A stretch of 64,000 nucleotides of DNA from Tricholoma matsutake (Eukaryota > Basidiomycota > Agaricomycetes > Agaricales > Tricholomataceae): contig AP026543.1 in the NCBI GenBank assembly GCA_026075535.2, positions 3,720,001-3,784,000 on the forward strand. The letters run 5' to 3'. Made by a program: the position numbers and the translations under genes. Of the stretch, positions 35,106 through 46,137 are shown piece by piece; position 1 is the stretch's first letter, and every line of letters starts with the position of its first letter. The notes below the pieces were generated by a model that had not been told where the DNA came from, searched no databases, and worked only from the letters and a program-made list of their open reading frames with translations.

Positions 35106-35932
35106 TAGTGTTTACAGGTCCGGTTCAGTCCAGTTTGTTATGTCTAAATGGGGCAACCACAACCGCAACCGCAACCGGTCCAAGACTGACCCAGATATTG
35201 CTGAACTGCAACTGGACTGCATAGGACCGGTCCATATCAGTCCATAGACCAAAAAAAACCAGTTTGAACTGACTTTTTGTTGTAAAATTTATTGTACCAA
35301 TATAACCCATATATTTCTCAACAACTATTAACTGGACCATCTCACCATTACACAAGCAGTTGGATATTGTAATTCCCCGGTGACTGGTCTAACTTTTAAG
35401 AGATTTCATCAAGATCTGACAGAGATATGACTGAAACAAAAGTACATTGTATTCCATGTTGTAGTTTGTAGTTACAACTTGTTAGGGCTGTTAAATGAAT
35501 CAAATACATATGGTATAGATGTTTATGTATGTTATTCCTTTGCCTTGGATAATGTCCAATTGTGCCCAACATTTTTGTAGCACAAGGTATAAACAGTACA
35601 GTCACAGCTGCTCAAATGACATCAAAATACTCACATCAAAATGTAGTTTGGCATATCTCTCTCAGTTCTCAACTGTTTTTGATGGTCCAGGGAGTGAAAT
35701 TGCAGCCATTATGTGTGGGAATCAGGGGGTATAGTGCACATGACCTATAAACCAGTTGAAGCTGGTTCAGATCAGTTTTCATCAGTTCAATGATATTTTT
35801 CAAAGCAAAAGACTGGCAACTGGACTGCAAAAGACTGGTCTTCTAAATAGCCACCTGACGAACGGGACTTCAGTTCAGTTCAGTCCAGTTTCGGTCTTTT
35901 TCTGGTTCGTAGGACCAGACCTTTAAACACTA
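35106..35932. mobile_element. hAT-like MITE, family TAGTGTTTA, copy 1
   Basis: 827 bp flanked by a perfect 8-bp duplication ATCACTAA (35098-35105 and 35933-35940). Inverted ends are TAGTGTTTACAGGTCCGGT and, on the other strand, TAGTGTTTAAAGGTCTGGT. Subterminal regions repeat CAGTTC/ACTGGT-type motifs. No coding capacity. Confidence 0.9.
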
Positions 35933-38065
35933 ATCACTAACAGTAGCCAACTCAAACACAGCTCCTTCACGACTAAATGATGCCAACTCATCATTATCTC
36001 TGGCTTCAGGCACTCCAGGCAATAACTCCAGACCCCCTGCAGCATTGCATAGCCTTTGGAGTAATCCCCATGCTGTCAAACAGCCTTTCCTTTCACCAGT
36101 GTTGACTTCATGGACTAATCCTTGTTGTTCTCCAGCTGGTGTGGTGATGATGTGGATTAGAGATTGGGATGAGGTAGCTTTGGTTATTTTTTTTGGTTTA
36201 GCTGTGGCCTTCATGATACCAATGTTGAACAATGTCTGTGTTCTGCCCTGCTTTTTTGACTGGGCCTTCCTTTCCTGCCCATTGCAGCCTAGTCTTTGCC
36301 CCTGGTGGCTGGCAAGATTTTTGGACCACCTGTTCCAACACATATATCTTCGTTGCAATCTGGGCATCTCATTGTATATGATTCATTGTACTTTTGTTTC
36401 TGTTATCATGTTATCATATTGAAAACCCTGATCAAACTTAAATAAAATTGATCACACCTTATGTGACTGAGGCATATTTTCAGTCCAAAATACTTTAAAC
36501 ACAAATGAATGAAGAAGAATCAGTTGGATTTCTCATTTTACGTCCACTAGCTTCACATTCTTTGAATCCCAATGCCTACAAATGCACTTCTGAGCCATAT
36601 ATAGAAAATATTTTTAGGCTGGCTGGTAGGACCCCCACATCACAGATCAACATCTGGGTACCCCTTGGCTCATTTGTGATGACATTCCTTATTTGGTGGT
36701 TGATGATATTTCTGCTCTGGATCTTTTAATTCTTAATCTGAACTTCTGCTTTTTTATTGGTGCCTACCTAGCTCCATCAGGTACCTATTGGAATGTTTGG
36801 ACAGAAACTGATCTGGAACAACAACTACAGGAAGTGATTGTTTACTGCTGTGCTTCACCAGAAAATATGGTGCTGTTGTTAGGGGATTTCAATGCATGTA
36901 CTGCCTCTAAATCCTCTCAGTCACCCCACTCTGTACATATATTGACAGACATGGGCTGTTCTTCCTGAGGATATTGACTGCTTCAGTGGTGCTCTGCAAA
37001 TCATCTGTCAATACTGAATGCAACAACTGCTGAATGAGTAGTGTTTAAAGGTCTGGTTCAATGGACCGGAAAAAAAAAACCGCAACCTAACCGAACCCAA
37101 CTGAATGCAACCGAACTGTCGGTTGCGGTTGCTTGGTTTCAGGGGGCAGTTGGGTTGCTGGTTGCCTCTATTTCAGAATACTTGAAAACTGTTCGAAAAC
37201 TGGTTGCAATCAGTTGCAACCGGTCTTCTTACAGTTCTACATATCCCATACTACTTAAGTAAATTTATGTACTGTATTTGAAAAAATATAACTAATGTAG
37301 TCTACTTGTACTTATATTTACGGTATACAAAAGGGCAATGTGAACCCAGGGCAAAAAGAGCTTGTTTCACGAGTCCTTATATACCCCGTGGCTGCACACA
37401 GACCATTTGGTTGTGCTTGTGCTCCCCAAAAAGAAAGTGGCACCACTTTCTAAACAACTCCCATGACCATGAATGACCCACAATGCCGCATCATCCCTAC
37501 CATCTACACCTCCTACCTCAAAATACTGCGCTGGATTACTAGAAAGTGGGCCCAGACAACATGCTAGTCATCATCTGGGCCCTCAGGTATGTTTTTTTCA
37601 TTCTTAAATCATTCTTTTTAGCTAACTAATACTCTTCCTTTTCAGATTCTAACCTTTTGATGACGACATCAGGCCCACCACCCCATGCTCCCATGATGCA
37701 ATGCCACCACCAACGCCAGCCGATGCCAACAGCGACAACAACAACAACATGGATGTGTCATCATCACCACCCCTGCAGGCCCAAACGACGACGAATGTCA
37801 TTTGGGCCATATGGTATGTTTTTTATGATTCATTTCTTACTATGAACTAACTTTCTTTTTCTTTTTATGTTTTTCCTGTTGATAACGACATTGCATGGCC
37901 CCCAAGCACACCCCCTCCATCACCATTCCCTGGCCCTATGCCACCGCTGTGAGCATCTGCTTGCAGGGCTGCAACGGGCCCCATTTCTTGACAACAACGC
38001 CACACAAATGCCATGTCACATAGCACCGCCACCCTACCTGCGAGCCACTGCTCATAGGGGGTGAT

Positions 38066-38491
38066 TATAAGGGCAACCTAAGCCTCTAGCAAAGGGAAAT
38101 CCAAAGTTAAAATTATGCTACATAATACAGGGATTGGGGGCGCACCTAGCAAAGGGAAATCTGAAGAGAAAACTCTAAGGATCCCCTTGCTGATGCCCAG
38201 TATATGTGAAGACGACAAAAATCAAATATAACCTAAAAATAGAAAAAGGTGGAGATAGGTGGATCAAGGCCGCCGAATGACATCATACCAAGGGGTATGT
38301 GTCGGAAGGGGTACTCCGCCTCTAAATATAAAAGTGTCAACATATACAAACATGATAGCAAGGGAAAATTAGTAATAAAATCCGGAAAAATCATAGAAAA
38401 TGAAGAATAGAAGGAAATGAGGTGGGGAAAAATATGGGACAAACATAAAAAATAGGAAAAACACACAGGGCACCCCCCTAGTCCCCTTACA
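38066..38491 (-). repeat. 3' LTR of Gypsy-B
   Basis: 426 bp. Direct repeat of 43687-44112 and same family as the solo LTR at 9233-9658. Confidence 0.93.
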
Positions 38492-38502
38492 TCACCCCCT
38501 CT

Positions 38503-41500
38503 CTAAGATGCATCGCCCCAATGCATTCGAAATTGTATACGACCAAAGTCCATGACTTGAATGCGACGCGGTGCAGCAGTGTGCCGTCGGTGGAATTCCT
38601 TGATTAACCGAGGGGCATTTACATCAGACTCTTCGACCCATGAGTTCTCCTCATACCCATAACCCTTCCAATGTACCAAATACTGGAGTTTTCCTTGACG
38701 CAAACGGCTGTCCAAGATTGACTCAACTTCATATTGGGGTTCTCCCTCGATCACTGTAGGTGGTGGTGGTGGGTGTGAATGGCATCCCAGGAATGGATCT
38801 GGGGGAGCTGGAAGCAATTTGACGACATGGAAGATGGGATGGAGTCTGGACATGGAGGCTGGGAGGCGTAGACGATAGGCATGTGTTCCAACACACTTGA
38901 CAATGGGGAAAGGTCCCAAGAAGTGATGAGCGAGTTTCTTGGATGGACGTGTAGTGGAGATGTCACTGGAGTCAAGATAAACTCGATCACCAACCTTGTA
39001 CTGAGGGGTTGGGGAGTGGCGCTGGTTGTAAAATCGCGCCATGTCGTCCTTCGCCTTTGCTAAGGCTGCCCTTTCCTCCTCCAAGCTATCCCTCATGCGT
39101 TCTGTGAACTCATTCACTGTCTCGATGTGTGAGGGAGTTTGGCGAGGTTCAAATCCCATGCGTGGATGTCGTCCAGTGTTTAAGAGGAAAGGGGTCTGTT
39201 GAGTGGAAGCATGGACATGGTTGTTGTACCCGAACTTGGCCAAAGGAAGGAGATCATCCCAATCGTCCTGGCGTTCATTGACAAAGAGGCGGATGTACTG
39301 CTCCAGTTCCTGGTTGACTCGCTCCATCTGGCCATCAGTTTGTGGGTGATAAGCAGTTGAAGCGAGGAGTTTGATCCCCAGGAGTCAGTACAGCTCACGA
39401 GTGAACTCTGCCATGAACTGAGGGCCATGATCCGAGAGGAAGGCACCAGGAAGTCCATGTAATTTCCACACGTGGTGGAGGTAGAGTCGAGCGGCACCTA
39501 GGGCACTGACAGTGGTGTGAGTGGGAATGAAGTGAGCGTGTTTTCCCACTGAGTCAACTGTGCACATCACCGCATCAAACCCATTTGACTCTGGCAATTC
39601 CACCACAAAGTCGACGCTGATGACATCCCAATGACTCTCTGGAACAGGAAGAGGGTGTAGCTCACCAATAGGCTTGCGACGCGGGACCTTGGTGCATAAG
39701 CAAAGGTCACAAGTGCGACAATACTGACCAATGAGCTGTGACATTTGTGGCCACCAATAGTTCTGTGAGGTGAGCTCCAAGGTCTTCCAGCGTCCGGGGT
39801 GGCCAGCAATCTGTGAGTCATGGTGTTGGGATATGATGCACCGGCGAAGGTCTGGGTCATTGGGAACATAGATGTGATCCCTGAAATACAACAAGTCCTC
39901 CTTTTCAGCCCACTCTGCTGCATGTAAGGAAAGGGTCGATCCCTTCCTCAGTTCTTTAACAGCTCAGGCGACAACATCCTCATGTAAACCGCTACAGTTT
40001 GCGCGACGAATGTCACGTAGAATGTCCCGCTCCTCGCCCTGGGGTATGATGCCTTCCAGTGCCCGAATGGTGAACAGGTCTGGCTGCAACAGCACAATGT
40101 TTTGGTTGTCACCGCTGCCATCCCCATGGTCTGCACGTCGGGATAGGGCATCGGTCTTCCCCATGCTGCAACCCGGACGGTGGTGCAAGGAGAAGTCGAA
40201 TCTAGATAGATACAGGGACCAACGAGCTTGACGACGGTTCAATTTCTTGGCCGTCATGAAGTACTCGAGGTTCTTGTGATCCGTCCAAATTTCCACCTTG
40301 TGTTGGGCACCCTCGAGGAAGTGTCACCACTCCTCAAGCGCATGCATTATCGCCAACATCTCCTTGTCATGGATCTCGTAGTTTCTCTCTACAGCACTAA
40401 GGCTTTTGGAGTAGAACGCAACAGGATGCCACTTCTGGTCCTCCGGAGACTGCTGAGACAACACAGTGCCCGTCGCAAAGTCAGAACTGTCGGCTTCTAC
40501 ACGAAAAGGACGTGAATCGTCAGCAAAGGTAAGGATCGGAGCGGAAGTGACCATCTCCTTAAGCTTTTCGAACACCTCCTGTTGTGCATTATCCCACCTC
40601 CATGCCTCCTTTCCTGTCAAGTTGAACAGTGGTCATGCATGATGTGAGAAATCCTTGATAAAACGCCGATAAAAATTGATGAAGCCCAGGAAAGACTGCA
40701 CCTCCTTCTTGTTCATGGGCGTCGGCCAAGCTGTGACCCCATTTACCTTGATAGGATCCATCTCCACTTGACCCTCTGAGATAATCAGGCTGAGGTACTC
40801 GATCTTGGTCCTTTTGAACTCGCATTTGTCCTGACGAAGGTAGAGTTTGTACCGTCGAAGTCGCTCTAGGACGAGGCACGTGATGCGATGGTGCTCTTCA
40901 ACCGTGCGAGTGAAGATGAGGATGTCGTCGAGATAGATGCAGACAACACCTTCGAGGATGAGGTCATGGAAGATGTTGTTCATCATGGTCTGAAAGGTGG
41001 CAGGGCTATTAGTAAGGCCAAAGAACATGACAAGCGGTTCAAAAAGACCACGGTTGGTACGAAAGGCTGCCTTCCACTCATCTCCCTCCTTTATCCTCAC
41101 ATTATTATAGCCCCAACAGACATCGAGCTTGGTGAAGTATTGGGCTCCATGGAGCTGGTTTACGAGTTCGGAGATGAGGGGTAGTGGGTAGCAATTTTTG
41201 ACCGTGATGTTGTTGAGTCTTCTGTAGTCTTGAACCGGTCGAAGTGAGCCATCCTTCTTCTTGACAAAGAAAAAGGGAGAGGCCATGGGTGACTTCAATG
41301 GTCGAATACGTCCAGAGGCCAGGTGCTCGTCGATGAACTGGTCAAGCTGCCATTGTTCTTCCGGAGAGAGAGGATAGACCTTGCAGGATGAAGGGGTTGC
41401 GCCGGGGGTGAGTTCGATCGCGTGATCCCATGGCTTATGCACAGGAAGAGAGTCAAATGACTCCTTGGAGAACACATCTTCAAACTCATGGAGATGAGGG

Positions 41501-42414
41501 AGTAAGGAGTTAGTAGAGGATTTAGCAGCGTTGTTTTTGTGGAAGGCCTCGGCGAGGCATTGGGATATGTTCGATGTGGCACACACCTCATGCGATGAGC
41601 GAATTGCAGTGTAGAAGATCCGATCACCCTCCTCCACTTCCTCTGGGTCCTCATCATCATCATCCGAGTCCGGCATTAGATCAGGAACCCCTTCCAATTC
41701 CACTTCAGGTATAGGCAGGGGTCCAGCACGACACTTCTGAGTTCATCGTATTGCCGCCTTCTGTCCACGACGTTCTTGCCTGGCTTCTGTGAAACACGTC
41801 CGACAGCGGGATGGACATCGGCTCATGGTAACCTCCCTGGTGCACCAGTCGACCTCCGGGTTATGGTCTCAGAGCCATGGATATCCCAAAATCGCCTTTT
41901 GCTTTCCTAATTGAGTGACAGCAAAAAGGGCACACTCACTATGATCTTTGTAATGGAGAACCAGGTCTGCAACCTCTCAGATGGCACCAGCTTCATTTGG
42001 GGATCCATCCACGTTATATACAGGTATCGGACGTGAGAGTGAGCGAGTATTTAGACAATGTTGTTGTACCAGATGGGAATCGATGAAGAGACCAGTCGCA
42101 CCAGAGTCCAGGAGCGCAGAGACACCGAGTATCTGTCCAGTGTCGGTTGTCTGCAGTTCGATGGCTAGGTTTAAGGAATGTGCAGAGGGAGTGGATGCCA
42201 CAATATACTTGCGTGGTAGTTTACGCTCCCATGATTTAATTTTGGGACGTGGAGTAGAAGGAGAGATGGGGAGAGCAGGTACATCTTTAGCCAACTTCGA
42301 AGGGTCAGAGAGGGGAGCAGTCACAGAAATGGATTCATTCTCCGGGGATTCAACTGACAAGACTTCAAAGCAGTTATGGACAGGCAGTGAGGGCGTACGA
42401 TTCACTCGCTGCAA
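38503..42414 (-). pseudogene. Gypsy-B pol: protease, RT, RNase H, integrase, chromodomain
   Basis: A single frame interrupted only by TGA. The protease site LLDSGATGLFI lies near 42110. RT has [29 protein letters not shown] and the intact active site YLDDILIF near 40935. RNase H spans about 40520-40200 ([17 protein letters not shown]). The integrase zinc region reads HDSQIAGHPGRWKTLEL with CDLC, and the core has SVDFVVELPES, SDHGPQF and STAYHPQTDGQMERVNQE. The chromodomain (YEVESILDSR, YLVHWKGYGYEENSWVEE) is near 38735-38620. Stops begin at 41979, 41871, 41745, 40635, 40326, 39966 and 39387; each fits a lost CGA arginine. The natural end is TAG at 38503-38505. The frame is open upstream of 42414 and overlaps the end of gag. 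Confidence 0.92.
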
Positions 42415-43520
42415 ATAGGAAAATCCTGCTCCTCTACAACTTCCAGCTTAACCTCCTCTGCAACTTGATCCTTCGCTTCCTCAACATCTACAAGCGCCAA
42501 CAAATCTTGCAGGAGTTCATCTTGTCCCTCGGGGGTGAGCATGTGGATATCCTGATGATGGGGACACGCTCCAGCCCTGTGTCCAGGTTCCCCACAATGG
42601 TAGCAGAGATCCAACTTACGTGCATGGCTGCAGGCTGCATCAACATCCATTGGTACCGGGACATTGACGGCTGGTGTGGGAGTTTGATGAACAGGAATGG
42701 GGTTAGGGCGGGGAAGGCTTCGATTGAAGGTGTAGGGTGTATGAGTGGTAGTTGGAGCACAGAATGCAGCATTAAATGCCGCATTTGTGAGTCGGTTCTC
42801 GTCACAGAGTGAAGCAGCTTCATACCAAGCAAGGATATCATCATCCGCTGGGCGCCCTTCCAACATCTGTGCAATCTGGTCCTGAATTTCTCGGTTGAGC
42901 CCCCATCAGAACTTCACCACCACTGGTAACCCACTCCCATATCCTGCCATGTCCACCAAATCCTTGAACTCATCGATATAGTCGTCCACAGATCGACGTC
43001 CCTGGTGGTAAGCGGATGACTCAAGTCATGTCACTGCTTGGTGGCATTCATTGAGGGGGCAGAAGTGGCATATGAACTCAGCTCGAAAGTCACCCCAAGT
43101 GGAGAAAGGTAGAGAACCGAGTTCTTTAGTTTGACGTAGGATATGGTCCACATAGAGATAGGCGCATTCAGATTTCATGTATGTGAAGGCCCAATAAATT
43201 TTTGCAGCCTCATCAACGAATTGATGCGACTGGAGACTAATGTATAACTCACAGGAATTAAGGAATGCATGTCCCTGTGCATGTGCACCATTAAATTCGG
43301 CGGGGGGGGACGGTTTGATCTGGGCACATTCCTTAGTGGGCGCGTTTGGCAAAACGTCGTTGTTGGGTGCGCTTGGAGTCGTAAAGGGGGAACTATTGGT
43401 CGTAGGGTTAGCCTGGAGGGTCCTAACAAAGTTTTCAATCGTAAATTTAAGCAAGTCGATTTGCGCGCGCATTCCGGAAATGTCGCTTTCAAGCGCGTCG
43501 AAGCGTTCTGATGTGTCCAT
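42402..43520 (-). pseudogene. Gypsy-B gag with two TGA stops
   Basis: Begins MDTSERFDALESDISGMRAQ, a short coiled-coil-like start. The Gag core follows (KPSPPAEFNGAHAQGHAFLN, INWAFTYM-like region, SVDDYIDEFKDLVDMAG), then a zinc knuckle CYHCGEPGHRAGAC near 42600-42560 and an acidic tail. Internal TGA stops begin at 43028 and 42908. The natural stop is TGA at 42404-42402. Gag is in a -1 frame relation to pol. Confidence 0.88.
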
Positions 43521-43686
43521 GTCGCTAGGGAGCGCGTTTGGCGAAAATGGCGGCGTAATAAAGGCGAGAGTATCTGGAACAGTGTGTAGGGACTCTGTGG
43601 AGCTTTGGGAAGCGTCGTCCAGTCCATACCTGCCTATCTTGGGCAGCGCGTTCGCGATTTTCGGGCCTTAGGGGAGAGTTTTCTAC

Positions 43687-44112
43687 TATAAGGGCAACCT
43701 AAGCCTCTAGCAAAGGGAAATCTGAAGTTAAAATTATGCTACATAATACAGGGATTGGGGGCGCACCTAGCAAAGGGAAATCCGAAGAGAAAACTCTAAG
43801 GATCCCCTTGCTGATGCCCAGTATATGTGAAGATGACAAAAATCAAATATAACCTAAAAATAGAAAAAGGCGGAGATAGGCAGATCAAGGCCGCCGAATG
43901 ACATCATACCAAGGGGTATGTGTCGGAAGGGGTACTCCGCCTCTAAATATAAAAGTGTCAACATATACAAACATGATAGCAAGGGAAAATTAGTAATAAA
44001 ATCTGGAAAAATCATAGAAAATGAAGAATAGAAGGAAATGAGGTGGGGAAAAATATGGGACGAACATAAAAAATAGGAAAAACACACAGGGCACCCCCCT
44101 AGTCCCCTTACA
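43687..44112 (-). repeat. 5' LTR of Gypsy-B
   Basis: 426 bp, followed on the right by GTGAT. Confidence 0.93.
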
Positions 44113-44862
44113 GTGATGGTGGTGCTGACTGACAACACAGATGGGTGGGGGTAACAAATGACAGCACGAAGATGGAACAGGGGGACATCAAATGACAACG
44201 CGAACACGAATGACTGGGGACAACGTATAACAGGGACAGCAAATGGGGAGGATGACGAATGCAGGGATGATGGACAACAGGGACGACGACGACAGGGAAC
44301 AATGGTGGGGATGCCGACGTGGCATCAGGGGGGGTGCAACAACACGACAACGAACAGCAGCGACAATGACAACGAATGCAGGGCAACCACAACGACAACG
44401 AATGCAGGGCAACCACAACGACAATGAATGTGGGGGATGACCCTACCCATGCCGCCAACACAAGAGTGGCATCGTTTTTTTAGGTTTTCTTTTTCTTTTG
44501 TCTTATTTTCTTATTTTCGCTCTCTGAATGACCCCCCACTGCTGCGAGCACCTGCTCGCAGGGTGTGTTGTAATTAGTTGTATTTAATATATAGTAAAAT
44601 TAAAATATGTATCAAAAATTGCTGGAAAAACCGGTGGCAACCAGTTTTTCGAGGGCAACTGAACCAACTAGGACCGGTCCTAGTCAGTTCAGTTGCAGTT
44701 GCCCTAAGTTGGGCACCAGTTGCAACTGGTTGCAGTTGCCAGTTGCCCATCTTGGGGTCAAAAAACCGGACTGAACCGGACCTTAAAACACTATGAATGA
44801 GACTCACTGGGAGAATTAGCTTCCTTTCAGGAAAATGGTGCTTCTGTCATAGACTATATTAT

Positions 44863-45418
44863 TAGTGTTGCCAATGGTGCAGCTCGGAGCCACGAGCCGT
44901 TGAGCCGAGTTGCTATTTTGGGCCAGCTGCACCGATAAATCGGCTCGCAGCTCAGAGCTGCCCAGAGCCGCTCAAGCCATGCCCTAAGTTGCCTCAAATT
45001 CAGAGCAACTGGAGGGCTTTAAATGTTCTTAAAACACTATAAAACACTCTGTAGGAGTCCCTACTGCCATTTTGAATACATGTTGTTATACCCTACTCCC
45101 CAGAGCCATCTCTCGAGCATATTTTGTAATAGGTACAAGGAGATAAACATAGCCAAATGATCTCATCAAAGATACCGATCTGTGCAAAACTCAATAGTAT
45201 GACTTGTTTCTTTTGTAATAATAGTCTACACAACCTATTTGACCATTAAAATACATAACTGAAGCATAAATACAACTCAGATTGCAAGCCCACAACTTTG
45301 GGCAATCTCAATCAGCTTAGCCAGCTCAGAGCTGCTCAGGGCGACTCAGCGCCATTTTGATCAGCTCAAGTGCCTGAGCCATGCCGCGGGCGAGCTGAGC
45401 TGAGCCATGGCATCACTA
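44863..45418. mobile_element. hAT-like MITE, family TAGTGTTGCCA
   Basis: 556 bp with perfect 8-bp duplication TATATTAT (44855-44862 and 45419-45426). Ends are TAGTGTTGCCAATGG and, on the other strand, TAGTGATGCCATGG. Interior arms repeat GAGCTGAGCC/GGCTCAGC motifs. Non-coding; it cuts the EEP-RNase H relic. Confidence 0.9.
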
Positions 45419-46137
45419 TATATTATGGCTTCAGTGAATCATGCAACATGGATCTAAGATCATGATGTGATTGTTGAGCATGGTTCTTGGTCAGACCACT
45501 CCAAAGTCAGTGTGACATTGACACTGCCCTATGAGGTACTCTGTCCAGAACAAGCAGGGGTGCTGAAGCCTTCTCACCCTCCACCTACTCCTCCACAGTG
45601 TTCATATTTGGATAGGTTGGCTGTGGCTGCAATACGACAGGCAGGAGATCATGAAGTGAATAACTTGTATGGTATGGCCACCAAACATTCCAATCCACTG
45701 ACTGTCTTTGTTGCATTTGCGTGCTCTAATCTTTGGAAAGTAAATGTGAGGACAACTTTTTTGCAATACTGGGGAATTAATCATCAATCAAATGAAGTGC
45801 TTCAAGTGCCCAGTCACCAGAATAAGGGTTGAGGAAGTATTGCAGCACTTGTTCAAGTATTCCAAACCTCATCTCCATCTCAAACTCTCCTTGTCTACAG
45901 CACATCACAGTACGCTAGTTGTGCTTTTGCTTATGGTGCTCTGGGGGAACAGTGAGTGTGGATGGCAATATAAGAATGCAGATCTCCTGCAGTTGGGAGT
46001 GGAGTTGTTGCAGCACAGGACAGTGGGCCAGTGGCAATTCAATTTAGGTGGCTTTCCAGTGGCATTCCAAATGACATCTAAAGTCAGCTAGAGAGCTAGA
46101 CAGTGTGGATTGCATGTGTCTGTCTGAAGTACACCAC

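Larger units (their letters stand above)
27966..36370 (-). pseudogene. P-element/THAP9-like transposase relic, multiply interrupted
   Basis: Fragments on the complement strand keep the order of one large protein. A Cys/His motif lies near 36360. An acidic middle part follows, then 34795-34346. Next come GLRWGAGIHGLLQLLDHVNQ and SRVAMLAHQTLGSPSVSTLR (34250-34050) and VLIIDEIATEVHLCWDP (about 33945-33890). CIASDGKSCHG is near 33520, MADKDPKHIMKLCQN near 33390-33340, and WDHGPWRLKLCTIEDS near 31110-31065. A Ser/Glu-rich C-terminal region is at 28313-27966. The three spaced motifs DEI, SDG and DxxH(x)xK(x)xxN recall the RNase H-like core of P-element and THAP9 transposases. I have seen this family often in Agaricomycete proteins without an agreed name. 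Inserted pieces are 28486-29461, 31696-33302 and 35106-35932. The superfamily assignment is inference. Confidence 0.55.
38066..44112 (-). mobile_element. Ty3/gypsy chromovirus (Gypsy-B), inactivated
   Basis: 6047-bp element read leftward, inserted in a hAT-like element. The 426-bp LTRs are 43687..44112 (5') and 38066..38491 (3'). Target duplication GTGAT lies at 38061-38065 and 44113-44117. LTRs start TGTAAGGGG and end CCCTTATA on the coding strand, so the outer bases are TG...TA. The polypurine tract AGAGAGGGGGTGA precedes the 3' LTR. Gag, protease, RT, RNase H, integrase and chromodomain are all recognisable. Two stops lie in gag and seven in pol, all TGA. Confidence 0.95.
37039..44793. mobile_element. 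hAT-like element of family TAGTGTTTA, copy 2, split by Gypsy-B
   Basis: Inverted ends TAGTGTTTAAAGGTCTGGTT and, on the other strand, TAGTGTTTTAAGGTCCGGTT. Perfect 8-bp duplication TGAATGAG at 37031-37038 and 44794-44801. Without Gypsy-B and one GTGAT it is about 1.7 kb, longer than its relatives. Its interior includes intron-like borders (GTATGTTTTTTTC...TTTTCAG near 37588-37646) and His/Pro-coding low-complexity DNA, perhaps captured sequence. A palindrome TGCGAGCACCTGCTCGCA lies near 44536-44560, with a related TGTGAGCATCTGCTTGCA near 37949-37966. Confidence 0.85.
36505..46130 (+). pseudogene. EEP endonuclease plus RNase H relic, copy 2 (interrupted)
   Basis: A + strand gene cut by two insertions (37039-44793 and 44863-45418). 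The left part (36690-36968) reads FIGAYLAPSGTYWNVWTETD and VLLLGDFNACTAS; LGDFN carries a catalytic Asp/Asn of the EEP fold. The right part resumes with GASVIDYI and GSWSDHSKVSVTLTL, the SDH motif at about 45491. SYLDRLAVAAIRQAG and MATKHSNPLTVFV lead into an RNase H-like stretch (FACSNLWKVN, QYWGINHQSNEVLQ, ECGWQYKNADLLQLGVELLQ). In the family the RNase H usually begins VDGACxN; here VAFACSN has lost the first Asp. No reverse transcriptase lies between the two domains. Stops and frameshifts make it dead. Confidence 0.65.

Noticed and set aside
36693..36968. Calling the EEP fragment a LINE (non-LTR retrotransposon) ORF2
   Set aside because: EEP motifs alone fit, but after removing the insertions the next domain is RNase H-like with no reverse transcriptase, so the LINE label is not supported.
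37657..37845. His/Pro/Thr-rich ORF possibly coding a metal-binding protein
   Set aside because: The composition comes from CCA/CAC low-complexity DNA inside a hAT-like element; all frames look alike.
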